Shown: in pieces, positions 1-4,989 of the stretch
How positions within the stretch are numbered: position 1 is the stretch's first letter
Layout of the letters: each line of letters starts with the position of its first letter
Assembly (NCBI GenBank): GCA_020696915.1
Contig: JAJFMR010000089.1
Coordinates: 1 to 9,435 of the forward strand
DNA length: 9,435 bases
Reading direction: 5' to 3'
Source: Rhizobiaceae bacterium
GTDB taxonomy: Bacteria > Pseudomonadota > Alphaproteobacteria > Rhizobiales > Rhizobiaceae
Program-made: the position numbers and the translations under genes
The notes under the pieces: generated by a model
Database searches by the model: none
Told to the model about the DNA's origin: nothing
What the model saw: the letters and a program-made list of their open reading frames with translations, nothing else

Positions 1-34
1 AATCAATCAGCCGATGCCATTTTCCGCTGCGTCA

Positions 35-71
35 ACCGGGCGAGCGAAACTTCTGATTCCGACCGGGCGAG
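35..71. repeat. 10-bp direct repeat upstream of the DUF1127 gene
   Basis: The decamer ACCGGGCGAG occurs at 35-44 and again at 62-71, a 27-bp period, just upstream of the DUF1127 start at 120. Two identical same-facing copies before a small gene could be operator half-sites, but chance is possible in GC-rich DNA. I saw no clear -35/-10 pair in bases 1-119. Confidence 0.3.
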
Positions 72-108
72 ATCTTCGATCGTCCGGTCATGCATGCCCC
101 GTAAATGC

Positions 109-113
109 AGGAG
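109..113 (+). promoter_or_regulatory. Ribosome binding site deciding the DUF1127 start
   Basis: AGGAG lies 6 nt before the ATG at 120. An in-frame ATG at 105 sits directly in front of this Shine-Dalgarno sequence and has none of its own, so 120 is the preferred start. Confidence 0.65.
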
Positions 114-119
114 ACAGTC

Positions 120-407
120 ATGTCGACGACCGAACACGCCCTCCACAGTATAAGCGCCATGCGTCCTGGCCTCTCGGCGCGCGTGGCAAACGTCGTCACC
201 AATGCGTGGCGCGCTTTCAGGAACCGGCGCGCCTTTTACCGTCTCGGCGAGATGTCGGATATACAGCTTGCCGATATCGGCCTGACGCGCTCCGACCTCA
301 GCGTGGCTATGGATTTGCCCTATGGGTACGATCCGACGGCTCACCTCGGCGCCATGGCACGGGAGCGGGTTCGCGAGCAGGAGACACTGGCGCGACAGGT
401 TCATTGA
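120..407 (+). CDS. DUF1127 domain protein, 95 aa
   Basis: This is a small basic protein of the DUF1127 (YjiS-like) family. The diagnostic stretch lies at about residues 28-62: an aromatic/arginine-rich segment (NAWRAFRNRRAFYRLGEM) followed by LADIGLTRSDL. The flanking residues at both ends look unstructured, and the C-terminus is rich in Arg, Glu and Gln. There is no signal peptide or membrane segment. Small DUF1127 proteins in Agrobacterium and Rhodobacter have been linked to phosphate/carbon metabolism and to RNA turnover, but those are usually under 50 residues. This longer version may act differently, so no specific role is claimed. The start at 120 is chosen from AGGAG at 109-113; an in-frame ATG at 105 would add five residues. 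The gene is monocistronic as far as can be seen, with a strong terminator 110 bp past its stop. Confidence 0.88.
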   Translation: MSTTEHALHSISAMRPGLSARVANVVTNAWRAFRNRRAFYRLGEMSDIQLADIGLTRSDLSVAMDLPYGYDPTAHLGAMARERVREQETLARQVH

Positions 408-517
408 AAATCTGGTCCGTCGCGCTGGCTGCCGTGACCCTTTTGGGCGGCAAGCGCGCCGGCAAGCTTCTGCAGGCCATACCCCGTCCGGCATCTCCCA
501 GCCCTGGCCTGCACTCT

Positions 518-545
518 GCCCGGTCCCTCGTGGACCGGGCGTTTT
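518..545 (+). terminator. Rho-independent terminator after the DUF1127 gene
   Basis: GCCCGGTCC (518-526) and GGACCGGGC (532-540) form a perfect 9-bp GC-rich stem with a 5-nt loop (CTCGT), followed by GTTTT at 541-545. The T-run follows only in the plus direction, so it ends plus-strand transcription and would not be a canonical terminator for the converging DUF937 gene that stops at 593. Confidence 0.85.
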
Positions 546-592
546 GCTGAGAGGAATGGCGGCGAAGCCGGTGCCTTGCAGTATCTCCCAGA

Positions 593-1468
593 CTAGCGGT
601 GGCGATCCATGCCCTTGGTGAACTGATCGAAGATGCTTTCCATGTTCTTCTGGTATTCGTCGCGCTGCCTGGCCCCTGTCTCGAACATCTGGCCGAAGAG
701 ATCGTCATAGGGGTTCTTCGACCGTTCCCCGGCTTCGGCCTGGCGACTCCTGGTCCGGCGTTCCGGCGGCGTCTGCCGGCCTTGCCCGCCGCCCAGCATC
801 TCCTCGAAGATCTTGCCGAGCGGATTATCGGCATGAGGAGTGGTCTGCGGCGTCCCGGCGGGCGCCTGGCGCGCCGCACCGCCTCCGAACATGTCCTGCA
901 GAACCTTCCCGAACGGGTTGTCGAAAGGATTTGCGGGTTCTGGGGCTTGCTGCGACTGGGGTTGGCTGCGCCCCCCTGCGCCCTGCCGCATCATCTGCTC
1001 GATGATGTCGCCGAGCGGATTGCCGCCCGAGCCGCTCTCCGGCAACTGGTTCGTGGACTGCTTGAACAGACCGCCCATGATCATCGATGCGATGACCGGC
1101 AGCATCTGCTGCAACAGCTGCTGTCCGAGCCCCGTCGCCTGCGCGGCTTGGCTGGCCACCGCCCTGGACAGGTCCTTCGAGCCGAAAAGGTGGCCAAGTA
1201 TGCCATTGCCTTCCGCGACGCCCTGCGGCGCGAACGCCTTGCTCGCGTCCTCGAAATATTTCGCGTGCTGCCCGGAAGCCATGGCGTTCATGAAGGCTGC
1301 CACGCCAAAGGGATCGGACGCGTTGCGTTTCAGGCCCTGGCTGAACGCCGGCAGCAGCGCATCGACCGCTGCCTGCGTCTGCTGCTGCGTCAGGTTGAAT
1401 TGTCGCGCAAGCGTCTCCATCGCGTGGCCGTTCTGGGCGTTGGCGAGCATGTCGTAGAGCGGAAGCAT
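593..1468 (-). CDS. DUF937-type protein with four internal NP-x-x-x-h-h-x-x-M repeats, 291 aa
   Basis: The N-terminal half resembles DUF937 (YidB-like) proteins: an all-helical start (MLPLYDMLANAQNG) with a Gln-rich helix-turn-helix-like segment (LARQFNLTQQQTQAAVDALLPAFSQGL), then a Gly/Ala region. A hydrophobic helix follows at about residues 119-135 (LLQQMLPVIASMIMGGLF). The C-terminal half is low-complexity Pro/Gln/Gly/Arg linker carrying four copies of a 14-residue motif: NPLGDIIEQMMRQG (150-163), NPFGKVLQDMFGGG (184-197), NPLGKIFEEMLGGG (215-228) and NPYDDLFGQMFETG (252-265). The protein ends with a short helix (DEYQKNMESIFDQFTKGMD). There is no signal peptide and no catalytic motif. The start at 1468 is chosen from GGAGG with a 5-nt spacer; an in-frame ATG at 1480 precedes that site. 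Function is unknown. The repeats look like short amphipathic helices or linear binding motifs, which is an inference. Confidence 0.82.
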   Translation of the reverse strand: MLPLYDMLANAQNGHAMETLARQFNLTQQQTQAAVDALLPAFSQGLKRNASDPFGVAAFMNAMASGQHAKYFEDASKAFAPQGVAEGNGILGHLFGSKDLSRAVASQAAQATGLGQQLLQQMLPVIASMIMGGLFKQSTNQLPESGSGGNPLGDIIEQMMRQGAGGRSQPQSQQAPEPANPFDNPFGKVLQDMFGGGAARQAPAGTPQTTPHADNPLGKIFEEMLGGGQGRQTPPERRTRSRQAEAGERSKNPYDDLFGQMFETGARQRDEYQKNMESIFDQFTKGMDRHR

Positions 1469-1473
1469 CTTTT

Positions 1474-1478
1474 CCTCC
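1474..1478 (-). promoter_or_regulatory. Ribosome binding site deciding the DUF937 gene start
   Basis: On the minus strand GGAGG is followed by AAAAG and then ATG at 1468. The upstream in-frame ATG at 1480-1478 overlaps this site, which argues that translation begins at 1468. Confidence 0.65.
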
Positions 1479-1489
1479 ATCGGGCGCCT

Positions 1490-1516
1490 GTTTCGGCAAG
1501 GCAGGGTAGCCGAAAC
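1490..1516 (-). repeat. 8-bp perfect inverted repeat in the DUF937 gene leader
   Basis: GTTTCGGC (1490-1497) pairs perfectly with GCCGAAAC (1509-1516) across an 11-nt loop. It lies 21 bp upstream of the ATG and just before the Shine-Dalgarno sequence. No T-run follows on either strand, so it is not an intrinsic terminator. It could be an operator or a leader hairpin influencing translation. Confidence 0.45.
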
Positions 1517-1534
1517 GCGGCAATTCGCCTACTC

Positions 1535-1554
1535 GGCACTGGCCGGCCGGTGCC
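1535..1554. repeat. GC-rich hairpin between gshA and the DUF937 gene
   Basis: GGCACTGG (1535-1542) and CCGGTGCC (1547-1554) flank a CCGG loop. As plus-strand RNA this gives eight pairs including one U-G; as minus-strand RNA there is one A-C mismatch. No T-run follows. It lies 39 bp past the gshA stop and might stabilise the gshA 3' end, but this is not shown. Confidence 0.3.
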
Positions 1555-1593
1555 TTCGGCCCGTCCTCCCGTCAAAAGAACTTGCTGCGCGCC

Positions 1594-2967
1594 TCAATAC
1601 GCATGCTCCAGGAACACCGGCTCGATCGAGCCGCCCCAGCGCGTGTGATAGGCGTTGACCATCTGTTCGGCGCTCGTGGTGCCGCGGGCCACCACTTCGT
1701 CGAGCGTATTCAGGAACGAGGTCTCGTCGAAACCGTCGCGGTTCCTGCGGGCGCGATTCCTGAGCCCGAGATGTGAGACGGCAAGGACGTCGCGTCCCAC
1801 GTCCCGCAGGCTCCGGCCGCGGAACTCGGTGGCGATGGCCTGCCGCGGCACCGTGTCGCGCATCTCCCTGACCTCGCCGAACGTCCAGTCGCGGGTCAAA
1901 TCCTCGGCGGCGTCGAGCGCTGCTTCGTCATATAGAAGACCGACCCAGAATGCCGGCAGCGCGCAGATGCGCCGCCACGGACCGCCATCGGCGCCGCGCA
2001 TCTCGAGGAAGCGCTTGAGGCGCACGTCGGGGAAAAGGGTCGAAAGGTGGTTGGCCCAGTCGCCGATCGTCGGCACGCCGTCGGGCACCTCATTCCGGGC
2101 CGCGCCGGTCATGAACTGCCGGAAGCTCATATGGGTCATGTCGTGATAGTGGCCGTCGCGGATCACGAAATACATCGGCACGTCGAGCGCCCATTCGGCG
2201 TAGTCGGCAAAACCGAAATCGTCCGAGAAACAGAATTCGAGCAATCCGGAGCGCTGGTTGTCGGTGTCTCGCCAGATATCGCCGCGCCAGCTCTGAAAGC
2301 CGTTCGGCTGCCCCTCGGTGAAAGGCGAGTTGGCAAAAAGCGCCGTCGCCAGCGGCTGTAGTTTGAGCGAGACCTGCATCTTGCGGCGCATGTCGGTCTC
2401 GCTTTCGAAATCGAGATTCACCTGGATGGTGCAGGTGCGGTACATCATGTCGAGACCCCTGGAACCCACCTTCGGCATGTAGCGGGTCATGATCTCGTAG
2501 CGGGACTTCGGCATCTTCGGCGTTTCGAGGAGCGTCCATTTCGGGCTGCCGCCGAGCCCGAGGAAGCGGATGCCGAGAGGCTCCGCGATCTCGTGCAGCT
2601 GCGCCAGGTGCGCATTGCCCTCACGGCAGGTCTGGTGGATCGTTTCCAAGGGCGCGCCAGACAGCTCGAACTGCCCGCCCGGCTCCAGAGAGATCGCGCC
2701 GCGCCCGGTCGGCTCGACCAGACCGATTATCCGGTCCTTGTCGCGGATCGGATCCCAGCCAAGCTTGTCCTGCATGCCTTCCAGAATGGCGCGGATGCCG
2801 CGCGGTCCGCCATAGGGCACCGGGGCATTGCCGTCGACATAGAAGGGGAACTTCTCGTGTTCGGTGCCGATCCGCCATTTCTCGCGTGGCTTGTTGCCCT
2901 CGGCAAGGTGCTCGACGAGCTGGTCCTTGCCCTCGACCGGGCGGAGATCCGACGTATCGCGCGCCAT
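1594..2967 (-). CDS. gshA: Glutamate-cysteine ligase (plant/proteobacterial type)
   Basis: Catalyses ATP-dependent joining of L-glutamate and L-cysteine to gamma-glutamylcysteine, the first and usually limiting step of glutathione synthesis in the cytosol. At 457 residues it matches the usual rhizobial length. Recognisable blocks are WRIGTEHEKFPF (31-42, with Mg/ATP-site Glu36 and Glu38), EPTGRGAISLEPGGQFELSG (85-104), FLGLGGSPKW (135-144), MMYRTCTIQVNLDF (174-187), EMRGADGGPWRRICALPAFWVGLLYDE (322-348) and a C-terminal RWGGSIEPVF. Cys114 and Cys335 sit in contexts (HQTCREGN, WRRICALP) that match by eye the regulatory disulfide of plant enzymes. The start is the ATG giving MARDTSDLRP, as in the family; its Shine-Dalgarno is weak (AGG 4 nt before the ATG). 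The reading frame stays open upstream to 3105, but that extension looks non-coding and overlaps acyP. The 97-bp gap to acyP leaves co-transcription uncertain. The next glutathione gene, gshB, is not in the window. Confidence 0.96.
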   Translation of the reverse strand: MARDTSDLRPVEGKDQLVEHLAEGNKPREKWRIGTEHEKFPFYVDGNAPVPYGGPRGIRAILEGMQDKLGWDPIRDKDRIIGLVEPTGRGAISLEPGGQFELSGAPLETIHQTCREGNAHLAQLHEIAEPLGIRFLGLGGSPKWTLLETPKMPKSRYEIMTRYMPKVGSRGLDMMYRTCTIQVNLDFESETDMRRKMQVSLKLQPLATALFANSPFTEGQPNGFQSWRGDIWRDTDNQRSGLLEFCFSDDFGFADYAEWALDVPMYFVIRDGHYHDMTHMSFRQFMTGAARNEVPDGVPTIGDWANHLSTLFPDVRLKRFLEMRGADGGPWRRICALPAFWVGLLYDEAALDAAEDLTRDWTFGEVREMRDTVPRQAIATEFRGRSLRDVGRDVLAVSHLGLRNRARRNRDGFDETSFLNTLDEVVARGTTSAEQMVNAYHTRWGGSIEPVFLEHAY

Positions 2968-3064
2968 TTGCCTGTCGTTCTCCCGGCTGCTTTCGGTAGC
3001 GTTGATGGACGATCGGGGATTGCCCAAGCAAGTGAAAAAAGCTGAGCCAGGCCTGCGGCGGCTG

Positions 3065-3349
3065 CTAACGAAGAATACGGAAGCCGGCTCGCGTTCCGGC
3101 CGCATCGGCAGGGCGGGATGCGACCTTGACGACCCGGGCAGCCGGCGGTCCGGATTCCAGGAGCTCCATCATGGTCGCCACCGCCGCTTCCTCTCCGACC
3201 AGCAGCGCGGATACGGAGCCGTCCTCCTCGTTTCTCACCCAGCCGTCCACGCCGAGCCGTTCTGCCTCCATCCGCATCCAGCCGCGGTAGTTGACGCCCT
3301 GCACCCTGCCGGTGACCCTGACCTCGACGGCCCTGCGATCCGCTTTCAA
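3065..3349 (-). CDS. acyP: Acylphosphatase, TTG start
   Basis: Small cytosolic hydrolase that cleaves carboxyl-phosphate bonds such as those of acetyl phosphate or carbamoyl phosphate. The 94-residue length is typical. The family signature GRVQGVNYR is at 14-22, with catalytic Arg22 in the phosphate-binding loop. GVDGWVRNEEDGSVSALLVG follows, with catalytic Asn40. The fold's C-terminal strand (TRAGFRILR) is complete. The start is TTG at 3349: an in-frame TGA lies five codons upstream, no ATG or GTG precedes the signature, and GGAGG lies 6 nt before the TTG. The gene begins 17 bp after the P450 stop, so the two are probably co-transcribed and translationally linked. The link is unexplained, as acylphosphatase is not a known P450 partner. 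The physiological substrate cannot be told from the sequence. Confidence 0.93.
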   Translation of the reverse strand: MKADRRAVEVRVTGRVQGVNYRGWMRMEAERLGVDGWVRNEEDGSVSALLVGEEAAVATMMELLESGPPAARVVKVASRPADAAGTRAGFRILR

Positions 3350-3355
3350 ATCCGT

Positions 3356-3360
3356 CCTCC
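3356..3360 (-). promoter_or_regulatory. Ribosome binding site for the acyP TTG start
   Basis: GGAGG on the minus strand, with spacer ACGGAT (6 nt) before TTG at 3349. It lies between the P450 stop (TGA, 3369-3367) and acyP. It is the main support for the non-ATG start. Confidence 0.75.
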
Positions 3361-3366
3361 CTCAGG

Positions 3367-4746
3367 TCAGGAGCCGGCGCGGCGGCGCGTCACGGCGAGC
3401 GGCAGGCCGCCGAGCGGCTGCGTTGTCAGCTTCTGCACCGGCCAGGGCTTCGTTTGGGCGGTCGTGTCGAAACGGAACTGCGACAACAGCACGGCAAGCG
3501 CAATCATCGCCTCCTGCATGGCAAAGCTGGCGCCGATGCAGACGCGCGGCCCGGCGCCAAACGGCAGGTACTGATACCGGTCGATGGCGCCCCGGTTCTG
3601 CGGATGGAAGCGCGACGGCATGAAGGCATCGGGCCTGTCCCAAAGCTTGCGATGCCGGTGGATCGTCCAAGGCATCATCAGCACGGTGGCGTGGCGCGGG
3701 ATGTGAAGATCGCGCCAGGTTTCGGGCTCGATCGGCTCGCGGTTGATCGACGGCGCCGGCGGATAGAGGCGCAGCGCCTCTTCGAACGCCGCTCTCGTCA
3801 GCGGCATGGCGTCCAGCCATTTCACCGGGTCGGGCTCGCGCGCCAGCACCGAGTCGATCTCCCGTTCGACCAACTCGCGCTCCCAGGGCGCTTCGGCGAG
3901 GCAATAGATCGTCCAGCCGAGCGCCCGCGCCGTGGTCTCGTGGCCGGCGCCTATGAAGGTGATCACATTGTCCTCGACCTCGCCGCGCGTCAGGCCGCCG
4001 GGACCCTCGGCCTTGAGCAGCAGCGACAGGAAGTCCTCGGGAATGGCCGCTGTCGAGGCGGCGATCTTTGCCGTCCTCAGCGCGATCGTGTCGGCGACGA
4101 TCTTGCGGAAATAGGCGAGCGTCTTGCGGCCGCGCCAGCGCGTCAGGCGCGGCAGCCAGTCCGGCGCCTGCAGGAGATCCAGCGGATCGACCCGGCCCAT
4201 GGTCTCGAAGAGACGGTCGATCTGCTTCTCGAAGCCGCCTGGCTCGCCGGCTATCTCGCCCGAAAACAGCGTTTCGGCGAGGATATCGTAGGTCAGTAGC
4301 GTCATGTCGCGTGAGATGTCGAACGTGCCGCCGCCGCCGTAGCGTTCGGCGAAGGCCCGAGTGCGCTCGAGCATAGCGCCGGCAAAGCCTTCTATGTGCC
4401 GCGGCGTGAACATCGGCGCCATGGCCCTTCGCGAACGCTTCCAGACCTCGCCTTCGGCGGTCAGCAGCCCGTCGCGCAAGATCGGCCGCAGCACCTTCTG
4501 GCGGACGGCGGCCATCCTGTAATTGGCGGCATTGTCGACCAGCACATGGCGGATGAGGGCAGGGTCGTTGGCGATGACGAGCGGCCCGCCGAGGCCGTTC
4601 ACCGAGATCCAGGGCTGGTTGTAGGACGGCTCGCCCCACAGTTCGAGCGGGTTTCGGTAGACGATTCTGATCATCTCCAGCGTCGACGGCGGCGATGTGC
4701 GCGGCGTCGGAGCCGGCGGAACGAAGGGAGCGGGCGTGGTGTCCAT
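3367..4746 (-). CDS. Cytochrome P450 monooxygenase, 459 aa
   Basis: Haem-thiolate monooxygenase. All core signatures are present: the C-helix WKRSRRAMAPMF, the oxygen-binding I-helix AGHETT (267-272), the K-helix ExxR (EALR, 323-326), the SRFHP segment, and the haem loop FGAGPRVCIG with axial Cys403. There is no N-terminal membrane anchor. Instead the start is Pro-rich (TPAPFVPPAPTPRTSPPS), so the enzyme is probably soluble. The sequence reads more like the CYP4/CYP102/CYP110-type group than the classic short bacterial camphor type, which would suggest fatty-acyl or other hydrophobic substrates, but that is a weak inference. No ferredoxin, reductase or substrate-pathway gene is in the window, so it must use redox partners encoded elsewhere. 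The start at 4746 is chosen from AGGA (4757-4754) 7 nt upstream; an in-frame ATG at 4764 would add six residues. It is first in a likely P450-acyP operon. Confidence 0.95.
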   Translation of the reverse strand: MDTTPAPFVPPAPTPRTSPPSTLEMIRIVYRNPLELWGEPSYNQPWISVNGLGGPLVIANDPALIRHVLVDNAANYRMAAVRQKVLRPILRDGLLTAEGEVWKRSRRAMAPMFTPRHIEGFAGAMLERTRAFAERYGGGGTFDISRDMTLLTYDILAETLFSGEIAGEPGGFEKQIDRLFETMGRVDPLDLLQAPDWLPRLTRWRGRKTLAYFRKIVADTIALRTAKIAASTAAIPEDFLSLLLKAEGPGGLTRGEVEDNVITFIGAGHETTARALGWTIYCLAEAPWERELVEREIDSVLAREPDPVKWLDAMPLTRAAFEEALRLYPPAPSINREPIEPETWRDLHIPRHATVLMMPWTIHRHRKLWDRPDAFMPSRFHPQNRGAIDRYQYLPFGAGPRVCIGASFAMQEAMIALAVLLSQFRFDTTAQTKPWPVQKLTTQPLGGLPLAVTRRRAGS

Positions 4747-4765
4747 GGTCGGGTCCTGTCGCATC

Positions 4766-4794
4766 AAACTAGGAGCGAAGCCGCCGCCGTTCAA
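4766..4794 (-). promoter_or_regulatory. Candidate promoter for the P450-acyP operon
   Basis: On the minus strand TTGAAC (4794-4789) and TAGTTT (4771-4766) are separated by exactly 17 bp. Matches to TTGACA and TATAAT are 4/6 and 3/6. Initiation would fall near 4759, giving a leader of only about a dozen nucleotides that still includes the AGGA site. Confidence 0.35.
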
Positions 4795-4844
4795 TCGGCG
4801 GGCGGCCGCCAGACGCGACCCGCAGGGCCCGATCCCTTGCCTGG

Positions 4845-4884
4845 CCCGAAAACACTGGTGGAAGGGCCCCGAAAAGCCCGGAAA
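4845..4884 (+). repeat. CCCGAAAA repeats upstream of the gyrB promoter
   Basis: CCCGAAAA occurs at 4845-4852 and 4868-4875, with a near copy CCCGGAAA at 4877-4884. The first two are 23 bp apart. The last ends 3 bp before the candidate gyrB -35 box. They could be activator or repressor sites; the sequence alone does not show it. Confidence 0.35.
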
Positions 4885-4887
4885 TGT

Positions 4888-4916
4888 TTGGAAAACCGCG
4901 CTCCGGCACCTATATC
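4888..4916 (+). promoter_or_regulatory. Candidate sigma-70-type promoter of gyrB
   Basis: TTGGAA (4888-4893), a 17-bp spacer and TATATC (4911-4916). Each hexamer matches the consensus at 4 of 6 positions, and CTATAT at 4910-4915 equals the rhizobial -10 consensus. Transcription would start near 4923, leaving a leader of about 67 nt before gyrB. Confidence 0.55.
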
Positions 4917-4989
4917 TCGTGCATCATCCGACGCGCGATTCGGGGGCAATCGTCGGCGTCTCGTCCGCGGCTTCACACGACAGGTTTTC

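Noticed and set aside
599..1648. 349-codon plus-strand frame opposite the DUF937 gene
   Set aside because: It is a shadow of GC-biased third positions. It crosses the gene end and intergenic gap without a ribosome binding site, and the opposite strand has a coherent repeat protein.
3035..3067. Terminator between acyP and gshA (six T on the minus strand at 3040-3035)
   Set aside because: Only a 4-bp AGCC/GGCT stem can be drawn and it is five bases away from the T-run, so I do not call a terminator.
3362..4639. 425-codon second frame on the P450 strand
   Set aside because: Its translation is Arg/Ala-dominated low-complexity sequence, whereas the overlapping frame contains every P450 signature.
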